A stretch of DNA of 64,000 nt from Chryseobacterium indologenes (GTDB taxonomy: Bacteria; Bacteroidota; Bacteroidia; Flavobacteriales; Weeksellaceae), in contig NZ_CP018786.1 of the NCBI RefSeq assembly GCF_002025665.1, positions 4,836,001-4,900,000 on the forward strand, written 5' to 3'. Under the pieces are notes generated by a model. The model ran no database searches, had not been told where the DNA came from, and worked only from the letters and a program-made list of their open reading frames with translations. Shown here one piece after another: positions 25,078 to 33,854 of this stretch. A program made the translations under genes and the position numbers. How positions within the stretch are numbered: the stretch's first letter is position 1; the number at the start of each line of letters is the position of its first letter.

Positions 25078-27483
25078 ATGACAGAATTTGAAGATATTAG
25101 TTTAGAAGAAATGATCAGTGACGGATTTGATATCGTAACTGAAGAAATCAATCTTTCCGACTTCGCAGAGACTGATAAAAATTCCGAACAGAAAATATTC
25201 CCTATACTTCCCGTAAGAAATATGGTTATGTTCCCTAATGTGGTAATTCCTATTACTGCAGGGAGAAAAACCTCTATCCAGCTTCTTGAAGAGGCACAGA
25301 AGAACGGAGATTTTATTGGAATTGTAAGCCAGAAAAATTCGGATCTGGAACAACCTTCCGAAAAAGATATTTATTCTACCGGTACCCTGGCAAAAATCAT
25401 TAAGATTATTAAGCTGCCTGAAGGTAATATTACTGCTATCACTAAAGGTTTCCACAGATTTAAGATTAAAAAAATCATAGATAATAAACCTTACTTCAAA
25501 GCAGAAATATCAAAATTAAAAGACAGCCGGCCTAAAGATCAGGAAGAGTATGAAGCATTATTGGAGAACATCAAAGATCTCGCTTTAAAGATCATTGAAC
25601 TTGATCCCAATATTCCTAATGCTGCAAATTTCGCGATCAAAAATATTAACAATAATGATGATCTTCTGAATTTCATCTGCACGAATGCTAATTTCTCTTC
25701 CATTGCAAAACAAAAACTTCTTGAAGAGAAAAACCTGATGATCAGAGCCAATCAGTGCTATGAGATGATGCATGAAGATTTCAGAAAACTGGAACTGAGA
25801 AATCAGATTCATCAGAAAACCTCAAAAGATCTTGATAAGCAGCAGAGAGAATACTTCCTGAATCAACAAATCAGAACAATCCAGGAAGAACTGGGCGGCG
25901 GACCTGAAAGTGATGTGGAAGATCTTATTGCTAAGGCTAAAACAAAAAAATGGAGTCAGGAGGTAGAAGACCATTTCCAGAAAGAAATCAGCAGACTTCA
26001 GCGTCAGAATCCTAATTCTCCGGACTATAACGTACAGAGAAACTACCTGGATTTCTTTACAGATCTACCTTGGGAAACTTATACAAAAGATATTTTTGAT
26101 ATTGCAAAAGCTGAAAAAGTACTTGACAAAGCACACTTCGGACTGGAAGATATTAAAAAGAGAATTCTGGAGCACATGGCTGTTTTAAAATTAAAAAACA
26201 ACATGAAGTCTCCTATTCTATTATTGGTAGGACCTCCAGGCGTGGGTAAAACCTCTTTAGGAAAATCTATTGCTGATGCCTTAGGAAGAAAATATGTAAG
26301 ATTATCATTGGGAGGACTTCATGACGAGAGTGAAATCCGCGGACATAGAAAAACGTATATCGGTGCCATGGCTGGAAGAATTTTACAGTCGATCAAAAAA
26401 TCAGGCACTTCAAATCCGGTAATTGTTCTGGATGAGATTGATAAAATCGGACAAGGTCTTCATGGAGACCCAAGCTCAGCACTCTTAGAAGTTCTTGATC
26501 CTGAACAAAATAAGTCTTTTTATGATAATTTCCTGGAGATGGGCTATGACCTTTCAAAAGTAATGTTCATTGCTACAGCCAATTCACTTTCAACCATACA
26601 GACACCTCTTTTAGACAGAACCGAAATCATTCAGATTGCCGGTTATACTTTGGAGGAAAAAATCGAGATTGCCAAAAGACATTTGATCAAAAAGCAACAG
26701 GAAGAAAATGGGCTGGATGCCAAATCATTCAAACTTGGGAATGCAGAACTTAAGCATATTGTAGAAGCACATACTTCAGAAAGTGGTGTAAGAACTCTGG
26801 AGAAAAGAATTGCAGCCATTGGAAGATGGGTAGCCCTACAGACTGCTTTGGTAAAAGAATATGATCCAAAAATTTCAGTGGAAAAAATAGATGAGATTCT
26901 TGGAGTTCCAAGACCTAAAAGCTTATCTGAAATCACTGGAGTTCCAGGTGTAGTAACCGGTCTTGCATGGACAAGTGTAGGAGGCGATATCCTTTATATT
27001 GAAAGTATTTTAAGCAATGGTAAAGGGGCATTAACGATGACGGGAAACCTGGGAACGGTAATGAAAGAATCTGCTACTATTGCACTGGAATACATAAAAG
27101 CGAAACATGATGAGCTGGGAATACCACAAGAAGACCTGGATAAGAAAAACATTCACGTACACGTTCCTGAAGGAGCAACACCTAAAGATGGACCTTCTGC
27201 TGGTATTGCGATGCTGACATCAATGGTTTCTTCATTTAAAAACAAGAAGGTAAAGCCTCACCTGGCAATGACAGGTGAAATTACATTAAGAGGGAAAGTA
27301 CTACCTGTAGGGGGAATCAAAGAAAAGCTTCTTGCTGCAACAAGAGCAGGAATCAAAGATGTTATTCTTTGTGAGGCTAACAGAAAAGATGTGGAGGAAA
27401 TCAAAAAAGATTATCTGAAAAATCTGAGAGTACATTACGTTAACAGAATGGAAGAAGTCATTGACATCGCCATTGAAGAATAA
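25078..27483 (+). CDS. lon: ATP-dependent protease La (Lon)
   Basis: Homo-oligomeric AAA+ protease that degrades damaged and regulatory proteins. I start at ATG 25078 (801 residues); an upstream TTG at 25072 would add two residues and is less likely. The N-terminal LON domain begins at FPILPVRNMVMFPNVVIPI. The ATPase has Walker A GPPGVGKTSLGKS, Walker B VIVLDEIDKIG and sensor residues in FIATANS. The protease domain has the catalytic serine S707 in KDGPSAG and the lysine in GGIKEK (748-750). Length is normal. The palindrome at 25052-25068 suggests stress control. Confidence 0.97.
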   Translation: MTEFEDISLEEMISDGFDIVTEEINLSDFAETDKNSEQKIFPILPVRNMVMFPNVVIPITAGRKTSIQLLEEAQKNGDFIGIVSQKNSDLEQPSEKDIYSTGTLAKIIKIIKLPEGNITAITKGFHRFKIKKIIDNKPYFKAEISKLKDSRPKDQEEYEALLENIKDLALKIIELDPNIPNAANFAIKNINNNDDLLNFICTNANFSSIAKQKLLEEKNLMIRANQCYEMMHEDFRKLELRNQIHQKTSKDLDKQQREYFLNQQIRTIQEELGGGPESDVEDLIAKAKTKKWSQEVEDHFQKEISRLQRQNPNSPDYNVQRNYLDFFTDLPWETYTKDIFDIAKAEKVLDKAHFGLEDIKKRILEHMAVLKLKNNMKSPILLLVGPPGVGKTSLGKSIADALGRKYVRLSLGGLHDESEIRGHRKTYIGAMAGRILQSIKKSGTSNPVIVLDEIDKIGQGLHGDPSSALLEVLDPEQNKSFYDNFLEMGYDLSKVMFIATANSLSTIQTPLLDRTEIIQIAGYTLEEKIEIAKRHLIKKQQEENGLDAKSFKLGNAELKHIVEAHTSESGVRTLEKRIAAIGRWVALQTALVKEYDPKISVEKIDEILGVPRPKSLSEITGVPGVVTGLAWTSVGGDILYIESILSNGKGALTMTGNLGTVMKESATIALEYIKAKHDELGIPQEDLDKKNIHVHVPEGATPKDGPSAGIAMLTSMVSSFKNKKVKPHLAMTGEITLRGKVLPVGGIKEKLLAATRAGIKDVILCEANRKDVEEIKKDYLKNLRVHYVNRMEEVIDIAIEE

Positions 27484-27514
27484 AACAACTTATAACATAT
27501 TAACTTCTCAATAA

Positions 27515-27551
27515 AGAAACACGTTCTGATATTCAGGGCGTGTTTCTGTTT
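27515..27551 (+). terminator. Terminator of lon
   Basis: Stem AGAAACACG (27515-27523) / CGTGTTTCT (27539-27547), 15-base loop, followed by GTTTT. It starts 32 bases past the lon stop. Confidence 0.75.
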
Positions 27552-27582
27552 TAGATAAAAAAATCACAATCAACCTGGCTGG

Positions 27583-27673
27583 GTGGAATAAAATTTGATA
27601 CAATCCAAGAAAATCCTGAAGGATTGAATAAAAAGTTTTTCAATTCAGAAGGGTTTTCTTATTTTTATTCCAC
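27583..27673. repeat. Long near-palindromic element (REP/MITE-like)
   Basis: A 91-base imperfect inverted repeat. The outer arms GTGGAATAAAA (27583-27593) and TTTTATTCCAC (27663-27673) pair perfectly. The middle arms AAGAAAATCC and GGGTTTTCTT pair with one G-U. Inside is the unit AATCCTGAAGGATTGAATA, which resembles a palindromic word I recall as common in Bacteroidota intergenic DNA. It lies 18 bases before the AI-2E family transporter. Confidence 0.6.
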
Positions 27674-27691
27674 ACTGCATATTTTTAGATT

Positions 27692-28804
27692 ATGAATTTC
27701 CTTAGACTTCCTTTCCTTGTCAAGCTTACCCTCGTGGTAGTTTCCATCATTGGACTTGGCTACCTTCTGGCATTAGGACAGAGTATTTTAGCTCCGTTTT
27801 TCCTGGCATTCCTTATGGCGATGCTGTTTTTGCCTGCAGCTACTTTTATGGAAAGAAAGCTAAGATTTCCAAGATCTATGTCTACCATGACTTCAGTATT
27901 TATTATGCTGATGATTTTAAGCGGTATTATTTATTTCTTTACCAATCAGCTGTCTGATTTCAGTAAGGATCTTCCGCACCTCAAGGAACAGTTTACCACT
28001 GTTTTTAATAGCCTCCAGCATTGGGTTTCCAAAACATTCAATGTGAAAGTGGATGAACAGGTGGATTACATTAACCAAGGATTAACTAAACTTCTGTCTT
28101 CTTCGGGAGTCATTTTAGGATTTACATTTGGGATTTTTTCAACAGGCTTCGGCTTCATTATATTTTTCACCCTGTTTTTTATCTTTATTTTAAATTACAG
28201 AAGACTTTTAAATAATTTTATCGTTACTGTTTTCAACGAAAGACATAAAGCCAGTGTACAGGAAGCTGTAAATGAGATTCGAATCATGACCAAGAAATAT
28301 ATCTTCGGACTCTTTCTTCAGGTAATTATCGTATCTGTTCTTACTTCCACTCTCCTTACGATTCTGGGAGTGAAATATGCGATTCTTTTAGGAGTTTTAA
28401 CAGGATTACTAAACGTTATTCCGTATCTGGGAATCTTTATCTCACTTTTAATTTCCTGTTTTATAGCATTTGCCACTTCTACTCCTTCAACATGTATTTA
28501 TGTTGCTTTAGGATATATTGCGATTCATGCTGTAGATGGTAATATTGTCCTTCCATTTGTTGTGGGTTCTAAAGTAAAGATCAATGCTTTATTTTCTTTT
28601 ATCGGAATTCTTTTAGGGGAACATCTTTGGGGAATTGCAGGAATGTTCCTGTGTATTCCGGCCATTGCAATTATAAAAATCATCTGTGAAAGAGTAGATG
28701 ATCTCAAACCTTGGGGAAGATTGCTCGGAGAAGAGCCCAAACCTCATAAGAAGAAAAAAAGCTACAAAATTTCCAAGAATATCACTTTGAAGGAAATGGA
28801 CTAG
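27692..28804 (+). CDS. AI-2E family transporter (PerM/UPF0118)
   Basis: A 370-residue inner-membrane protein with about eight helices. It has the family N-terminal hairpin (LVVVSIIGLGYLLALGQSILAPFFLAF), a soluble stretch between helices 3 and 4 (about 90-150), and the C-terminal block IPYLGIFISLLISCFIAF ... VDGNIVLPFVVGSKVKINALFSFIGILLGEHLWG (given in parts). Members include TqsA exporters and Na+/H+ antiporters, so the substrate cannot be named. The tail is lysine-rich (KPHKKKKSYK). Confidence 0.88.
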   Translation: MNFLRLPFLVKLTLVVVSIIGLGYLLALGQSILAPFFLAFLMAMLFLPAATFMERKLRFPRSMSTMTSVFIMLMILSGIIYFFTNQLSDFSKDLPHLKEQFTTVFNSLQHWVSKTFNVKVDEQVDYINQGLTKLLSSSGVILGFTFGIFSTGFGFIIFFTLFFIFILNYRRLLNNFIVTVFNERHKASVQEAVNEIRIMTKKYIFGLFLQVIIVSVLTSTLLTILGVKYAILLGVLTGLLNVIPYLGIFISLLISCFIAFATSTPSTCIYVALGYIAIHAVDGNIVLPFVVGSKVKINALFSFIGILLGEHLWGIAGMFLCIPAIAIIKIICERVDDLKPWGRLLGEEPKPHKKKKSYKISKNITLKEMD

Positions 28805-28884
28805 AGTATGAGTAATAAGTAATAGGCAAAGGGTAATAATTGGCCTAATCCTAACTTTGAATGCTTACATATTAAACTTTAAAT

Positions 28885-28918
28885 AAAAAAGACTGCCTTT
28901 TTCAAGACAGTCTTTTTT
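28885..28918. terminator. Bidirectional terminator, AI-2E transporter and GG-leader peptide
   Basis: Stem AAAAAAGACTG (28885-28895) / CAGTCTTTTTT (28908-28918) with a 12-base loop that can pair further inside. Converging genes end on both sides; the peptide's stop is only 6 bases away. Confidence 0.85.
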
Positions 28919-28923
28919 TATTG

Positions 28924-29163
28924 TTATGACACAGCACACCAAGGACTCATTCCATTTGGACAGGTATCTGTGCACAGAATATAAGTTTGGCTATCCGGAC
29001 AGTATCCTTTATCCGGTTCCGGAGTTCCTCCTCCACCTCCAATACAAGGATGACCTGCAGGAATTTTACATGGACAATCTATTGGTCCTATATCACATTT
29101 CTCAATTCCTCCCTGGATTTCTCTCAAATTTGTACGGTTTAATTTTTTAAGATTTTTCAACAT
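28924..29163 (-). CDS. GG-leader, cysteine-rich secreted peptide (bacteriocin-like)
   Basis: A 79-residue peptide beginning MLKNLKKLNRTNLREIQGG, a double-glycine-type leader (L, L, L-x-x-I, GG at 18-19) of the kind cut by peptidase-containing (C39) ABC exporters. The remaining 60 residues hold eight cysteines (near 23, 30, 32, 40, 55, 64, 68 and 76), a five-glycine run, and little charge. The even cysteine number suggests disulfides, or a modified natural product. It has its own -7 element and a terminator. No exporter or maturation gene is next to it. I recall similar 'bacteriocin-like' peptides being common in Chryseobacterium; activity is unproven. Confidence 0.75.
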   Translation of the reverse strand: MLKNLKKLNRTNLREIQGGIEKCDIGPIDCPCKIPAGHPCIGGGGGTPEPDKGYCPDSQTYILCTDTCPNGMSPWCAVS

Positions 29164-29188
29164 AATATTATTAGTTTAGTTTGAATCT

Positions 29189-29196
29189 CAAATATA
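29189..29196 (-). promoter_or_regulatory. -7 element of the GG-leader peptide gene
   Basis: Minus strand TATATTTG (29196-29189), exact TAnnTTTG, 25 bases before the ATG. A TTTG is 15 bases and a TTG 22 bases upstream; either may serve as the -33 element. Confidence 0.55.
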
Positions 29197-29316
29197 AACA
29201 ATGAAATTATTCAAAACTCAACATTAACCTATCATTAACATTAATTATATATTTTTCACAAAAACACAGTCAACGAATCCCATTTTTATTTTACATTTGA
29301 TATAAAATCATCAATC

Positions 29317-29694
29317 ATGAAAATAGTAAAATTTATCTTATGCTTACTTTTCGGGCTTATGTTTATTAATGCCGGGCTAAACAAGTTTTTTAACTATATG
29401 CCCATGGAAAAACCTACTCCTGAACAAATGAAACTTTTCGCTGCTTTTGGAGAAATCAGCTGGCTGATGCCTTTAGTGGGGATTGTAGAGGTCATTGGCG
29501 GGTTATTATTTATTTTCCCAAAAACAAGAGCGTTGGGTGCAATTGTTATTTTACCTGTCATGGTAGGAATTGTTACCCATGTTTTCACAATGGATAAATC
29601 TCCTATGGGAATGGGTATCGCCGGGGTGATGTTCCTGATCAACCTTTGGATGATTATTGACAACAAGGAAAAATATAAACACTTAGTTTCATAA
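29317..29694 (+). CDS. DoxX-like small membrane protein
   Basis: A 125-residue protein with four membrane helices. It starts KIVKFILCLLFGLMFINAGLNKFF, the DoxX-type first helix with the Asn-Ala-Gly-x-x-K/H-F motif, followed by the loop PTPEQMKLFAAFGEISWLMPLVGIVEVIGG (given as family region). Members are linked to quinone redox or thiosulfate oxidation, but most are uncharacterised. Monocistronic. Confidence 0.82.
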   Translation: MKIVKFILCLLFGLMFINAGLNKFFNYMPMEKPTPEQMKLFAAFGEISWLMPLVGIVEVIGGLLFIFPKTRALGAIVILPVMVGIVTHVFTMDKSPMGMGIAGVMFLINLWMIIDNKEKYKHLVS

Positions 29695-29812
29695 GGTAGC
29701 AGGTAATAGATTGCAGGTAATAGGTTGCAGCGCCAGTAAACTTCAGATGAAGTCTATTGTTGCTTTTCACTACCTGTAACCTATTATCTGCTACCTGCTA
29801 CCTACTTTCTAC
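29695..29812. repeat. GGTAGCAGGTAATAG inverted repeat array
   Basis: Downstream of the DoxX gene, copies of GGTAGCAGGTAATAG and GCAGGTAATAGGTTGCAG are followed, after about 40 bases, by inverted copies CTACCTGTAACCTATTATC and TGCTACCTGCTACCTAC. The arms (about 29696-29731 and 29771-29807) can pair imperfectly into a long hairpin. Related words (GAGTAATAAGTAATAGG) occur near 28808-28826. It separates two converging genes and may act as their terminator. Confidence 0.65.
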
Positions 29813-31167
29813 ACAAAAGCACTGAAACCTGTAATCGATCGTCCCACGATGAGCGAGTTGATTTCTTTTGTTCCTTCGTAAGAATAAATGGCTTCTGCAT
29901 CGGCAACAAATCTTGCAACATCATACTCGAGCAGAATTCCGTTCCCGCCCATCACTTCCCTTGCTCTGGAAACAATGTCTCTTGTTCTGAGGGTACAGAA
30001 AACTTTAGCTAAAGAAGCGTGTTCATCTTTTAAAATTCCTTCATCCTGCATTTCAGACAGTCTGAAAACCATCGTCTGCATAGCGGTAAGATTAGACAAC
30101 ATTTCAACCAGATGTCCCTGAATCATTTGGAATGAGGCAATGGGTCTTCCAAACTGTTCTCTTTTTCGGGTATAATCCAAAGCACTTTCATATGCTCCGC
30201 GTGCACAACCTGTGGCCATCCATGCTACTCCAGCTCTTGTCATTCTCAGTACTTTTCCTGTATCTTTAAAGGAATTGGCATTCTGTAAACGGTTTTCTTC
30301 GGTTACAAGACAGTCTTTTAACGTAATCAATCCGTTCTGAACAATCCTTAAAGCCATTTTTCCCTTGATCTTTTCTACAGAATATCCCGGATTATCTTTT
30401 TCTACAATAAATCCTTTCACCTCTCCGCTATCCAGATCCCTTGCCCAGATAATAATCAGATCAGCGAAAGTAGCATTCCCGATCCATTTTTTCTGACCAT
30501 TAAGAACCCAGCCTTCCGGTGTCTTTTTACAGGTTACGGTAAGCCCTCCCGCTGCTCCGGATCCAACTTCCGGCTCTGTAAGTCCAAAGGCTCCTATTTT
30601 TTCAAATTTCTGCATCTGCGGAAGCCATTTCTGCTTTTGCTCTTCAGAACCACAGATATAAATAGAACCCATTGCCAACCCTGATTGTACCCCGAAAAAA
30701 GTGGCAATAGAAGCATCTACTCTTGCCATTTCCATAGCAATGACACCTTCCATCAGGAAAGGCATTCCCGGACAGCCATACCCTTCATAAGTAACGCCAC
30801 AAATATTGAGTTTCTGGAATTTCGGGATCAATTCAAAAGGAAATTCATCTCTGAGCCAGTAGTGATTCACCAGAGGTTTTACTTCCTTTTCCATGAAAGC
30901 CCTTACTTTAAGCTGAATTTCACGCTGTTCCGGAGTAAGCGTATGGTAGATATCATAAAAATCTCCGTCAATGGGTGGAAGTTCTTTCTTTTTCTTTTCG
31001 GGATCAAGCATTTTCATAAGCCCGGAAAGCTGCTTATCATCCAGTTTTGAGAAATTCTGCATCAGTTTTGGCAGATCTACCTTTTGAGAAATGGTGCTCA
31101 ACTGATCGAAATCTATGGATCTAAATAATTCTATTGCGTTTCTGATTTTGGAAAAAGTATTTGACAT
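29809..31167 (-). CDS. Acyl-CoA dehydrogenase family protein
   Basis: FAD enzyme that oxidises an acyl-CoA thioester to the enoyl-CoA. I use the ATG at 31167 (MSNTFSKIRNAIE, 452 residues); the longer frame adds 19 residues without family support. Motifs: AFGLTEPEVGSGAAGG and WIGNATFADLIIIWAR (flavin site); REQFGRPIASFQMIQ; REVMGGNGILLEYDVARF; and the catalytic-base region AIYSYEGTKEIN. The Glu in YEGT places it with the glutaryl-CoA dehydrogenase / ACX4-like group. An extra N-terminal helical stretch of about 55 residues is present. The substrate is not certain. Confidence 0.9.
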   Translation of the reverse strand: MSNTFSKIRNAIELFRSIDFDQLSTISQKVDLPKLMQNFSKLDDKQLSGLMKMLDPEKKKKELPPIDGDFYDIYHTLTPEQREIQLKVRAFMEKEVKPLVNHYWLRDEFPFELIPKFQKLNICGVTYEGYGCPGMPFLMEGVIAMEMARVDASIATFFGVQSGLAMGSIYICGSEEQKQKWLPQMQKFEKIGAFGLTEPEVGSGAAGGLTVTCKKTPEGWVLNGQKKWIGNATFADLIIIWARDLDSGEVKGFIVEKDNPGYSVEKIKGKMALRIVQNGLITLKDCLVTEENRLQNANSFKDTGKVLRMTRAGVAWMATGCARGAYESALDYTRKREQFGRPIASFQMIQGHLVEMLSNLTAMQTMVFRLSEMQDEGILKDEHASLAKVFCTLRTRDIVSRAREVMGGNGILLEYDVARFVADAEAIYSYEGTKEINSLIVGRSITGFSAFV

Positions 31168-31375
31168 AGTGATAGATTGTAGTTTTGGTTTGTAAAAGAT
31201 AAGCAAAAATTGCTCCGAAAGCAATGACTGAGGTTCAAGTATGTTTTACAAAACACTCAAATTCAACTTATTAAAACCGAAAATTCCGTTTACAAACTTT
31301 TTACTTTTGATTTTCAAGCGTTACAAAAGATCCTGCCTGAACTTTGACTCAAGGAAAACATTAAAAATCAACGCT

Positions 31376-32287
31376 ATGAAAACTACTTACATTAAACTAT
31401 CTCTATCCGCTGTTCTTTTATTAGGAATTTATTCATGTAAAAAAGGTGAAGTTTCTGAAACAGAGCTTAATGCTTATGCTACTACAGATTCAGCTGCTGC
31501 AGTTGTTTCAGACAGTATTTCATCTGTAGCCAATATGAAAGTAAAAGACAAGCAATTTATCAAGACTGCAGATGTCAATATGGAGGTAAAAGATGTGTAT
31601 AATACAACTATTGCCATTGAAAAATCAGTACAAGAGCTTGGAGGATTTGTCACCAACAGTAATCTTCAAAGTAACGTTATTTCTGAAAACACTTACAATA
31701 CGTCCAATGAAGAGGCTATGCTGGTCAAAAAATACCAGACGGAGAATAGAATGCAGGTACGTATTCCTACGGAAAAGCTTGGTGAACTATTAACAGCTAT
31801 CAATACAAACAAATTATTTCTGAATTCGAGATCGATCAATGCAGAAGATGTAACAGCCAACATCAAGTATTCTGAACTGGAAGGAAAAAGAAATCAAAAA
31901 ACTTCTGAGAACATCAGTAAGTTGAAAACAAATAAAGATAAAGTAACCCTTGATGACGAAAATATGTCTGAAGGAAATCTTCAAAAGCTCTCCAGCATGA
32001 ATATGACAGATGATCTGAAATACAGCACGATTGACATTTACATCAAAGAACCTCAATTGCGCATTGCAGAAATTGCTGTCACCAACACTACAAGTATTGA
32101 TAATAAGTATAAATACAATTTCATCTATGACGCAAAAGACGGATTTGTGTACGGATTCTACCTGATTCAGAGAATTATCGTTGCTCTTATCAATGTATGG
32201 CCTCTTGTATTAATTGCTGCTGCAATCCTCTATTTTTTAAGAAGAAGAAAAATTTCAAAACCTGAGTATTCAAAAAACCAGGAATAA
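31376..32287 (+). CDS. DUF4349 lipoprotein
   Basis: I start at ATG 31376 (MKTTYIKLSLSAVLLLGIYSCKKGEVS), which gives a proper lipoprotein signal with the cysteine near residue 20; the longer frame has no support. The 303-residue protein has the DUF4349 pattern: FIKTADVNMEVKDVYNTTIAIEKSV, GGFVTNSN, RIPTEKLGELL, a coiled-coil region with KTSENISKLKTN, and one C-terminal membrane helix (about 262-282) followed by RRRKISK. Function unknown; probably spans the periplasm. Confidence 0.85.
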   Translation: MKTTYIKLSLSAVLLLGIYSCKKGEVSETELNAYATTDSAAAVVSDSISSVANMKVKDKQFIKTADVNMEVKDVYNTTIAIEKSVQELGGFVTNSNLQSNVISENTYNTSNEEAMLVKKYQTENRMQVRIPTEKLGELLTAINTNKLFLNSRSINAEDVTANIKYSELEGKRNQKTSENISKLKTNKDKVTLDDENMSEGNLQKLSSMNMTDDLKYSTIDIYIKEPQLRIAEIAVTNTTSIDNKYKYNFIYDAKDGFVYGFYLIQRIIVALINVWPLVLIAAAILYFLRRRKISKPEYSKNQE

Positions 32288-32335
32288 AAAATCATCCTAA
32301 CCAATTGGTTATCATCATAATTTTAGATTTTACAG

Positions 32336-32358
32336 CCTCCTGTTTTCAGGAGGTTTTT
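32336..32358 (+). terminator. Terminator of the DUF4349 gene
   Basis: Stem CCTCCTG (32336-32342) / CAGGAGG (32347-32353), TTTT loop, then TTTTTA. Confidence 0.85.
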
Positions 32359-32444
32359 ACTTTTTTTGAAAAAAAACTGTAACGATTGTAATGCCTGCTT
32401 TACCTACTGTTTAAAAGAACAGAAAATCAAAAAAAATTAATACT

Positions 32445-33320
32445 ATGGAAAACTTAATAAAACTTGGAGTTGCAGTGTTACTATCACTGAATTCAATTAC
32501 AGCAAATGCCCAAAATAAAAGTGATGAAAAAGAAAACAGCCTGCTTTGGGAAGTATCCGGAAACGGACTGGCCAGGCCTTCTTACATTACCGGAACTTTT
32601 CATATCTTATGCAGTAAAGATTTTGAAATAAAACCGAAAGTTTGGAATGCACTCAACAAGTCAGAAAGCTTTGTAATGGAAATCAATTATACAGATCAAA
32701 GTGAAATGGCTTCAATCCAAAAAATGATGGCTGCTGATAAAAAGATATCTGAACAGCTAACAGCCAGTGAAGCCAAAGATTTAGATAAAACATTAGCCAA
32801 TTATGGAACCTCGCTGAAAAACATTGATTCCCATAGCTCAACAGCACTATATTCCCTCGTTGCCACAAAAGCAATCCCTTGCCCTCAGAATGAAGTGAAA
32901 ATGTATGAAATAGAACTGCTGAAAACGGCCTTGCAGAATAAAAAAAGTGTAAGCGGTCTGGAGAAAGTTGACGATCAGACCAATGCAATAAGCCAGGCAT
33001 ATGATCTGAAAGAAACAATTTCACAATTAAAATTAGGTGATGAATATGCAGTTGCAGCCAAACAAATGACAGAAGCATTTAAAAATGAAAACCTTAAAGA
33101 GTTGGATTTGCTAATCAAAAATCCAAAATTCATGAACAATAAACAGGAAAAGCTCGTTCTTACCGACAGGAATAAAAAATGGGTAGAAAAAATGCCGGAA
33201 ATGATGAAAAATCAGAGCTCTTTCTTTGCCGTAGGAAGTGGACACCTTTGGGGAGAAAACGGACTCATCAATCTCCTGAGAGCAAAAGGTTACACTGTAA
33301 AACCTGTATCGAGTTTATAA
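32445..33320 (+). CDS. TraB/GumN family protein
   Basis: A 291-residue exported protein. The signal peptide spans about residues 1-22 (ends ANAQNKS). The mature part has the family motifs SYITGTFHILCSKDF near the start and FFAVGSGHLWGENGLINLLRAKGY at the end (GxxH type). TraB/GumN proteins are related to Tiki-type metalloproteases, with paired N- and C-terminal GxxH motifs forming the metal site. The first motif here is GTFH and the second GSGH, so both are kept. It precedes the sigma-factor gene by 24 bases. Confidence 0.85.
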   Translation: MENLIKLGVAVLLSLNSITANAQNKSDEKENSLLWEVSGNGLARPSYITGTFHILCSKDFEIKPKVWNALNKSESFVMEINYTDQSEMASIQKMMAADKKISEQLTASEAKDLDKTLANYGTSLKNIDSHSSTALYSLVATKAIPCPQNEVKMYEIELLKTALQNKKSVSGLEKVDDQTNAISQAYDLKETISQLKLGDEYAVAAKQMTEAFKNENLKELDLLIKNPKFMNNKQEKLVLTDRNKKWVEKMPEMMKNQSSFFAVGSGHLWGENGLINLLRAKGYTVKPVSSL

Positions 33321-33344
33321 CACTAACCCAACCATGAAACTATT

Positions 33345-33854
33345 GTGAGTAATCCAACTGAAACTGCTTTTTTAAAGCTCGTCAACCAGCACAAGGGCAT
33401 TTTATACAAAGCCTCACGGATCTATGCAGATTCTGTAGAGGACCGGGAAGACCTGCAGCAGGAGATTCTCATCCAGCTTTGGAAATCTTATCAGAATTTC
33501 AAAGGAAACAGTGAGTTCTCCACCTGGATGTATCGGGTTGCAATCAATACTGCCATTACCTATTTAAAAAAGGAAAAGCAGAGATCTAATAACCATACGG
33601 ATGCTCCTTCTCATTTTGAAGTGCAGCAGGAGGATTACAACCCTGCAAAGGACAGGCAGCTGGAAATTTTCTACAGTGCCGTCCAGGAGCTGAACTCTCT
33701 GGAAAAAGCCGTCATATTTTATTTCATGGAAGGAATGTCACACAAAGAAATAGGAAACAATTTAGGTCTCAGTGAAGGCAATGCTCGTGTGAAACTCAAC
33801 AGAACAAAAGAAAAAATACAGCAAATCATAAAAAAATCAGGTTATGAATTTTGA
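33345..33854 (+). CDS. ECF-type RNA polymerase sigma factor
   Basis: A 169-residue sigma-70 family protein of the extracytoplasmic-function group. Region 2 includes RIYADSVEDREDLQQEILIQLWKSYQNFKG and FSTWMYRVAINTAITYLKK. Region 4 has the helix-turn-helix EGMSHKEIGNNLGLSEGNARVKLNRTKEKI. The start is GTG at 33345; a four-codon minigene (ATG at 33334) ends on the overlapping TGA. It overlaps the next gene by 11 bases, a typical sigma/anti-sigma arrangement. Confidence 0.92.
   Translation: MSNPTETAFLKLVNQHKGILYKASRIYADSVEDREDLQQEILIQLWKSYQNFKGNSEFSTWMYRVAINTAITYLKKEKQRSNNHTDAPSHFEVQQEDYNPAKDRQLEIFYSAVQELNSLEKAVIFYFMEGMSHKEIGNNLGLSEGNARVKLNRTKEKIQQIIKKSGYEF

Noticed and set aside
27583..27673. 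CRISPR-like or IS-end origin of the palindromic element
   Set aside because: No regularly spaced repeats and no transposase gene or target duplication visible.
31168..31224. N-terminal extension of the acyl-CoA dehydrogenase
   Set aside because: The 19 additional residues do not resemble the family, and the ATG at 31167 gives a normal start.
31241..31375. N-terminal extension of the DUF4349 protein
   Set aside because: It would bury the lipoprotein signal that starts at 31376.
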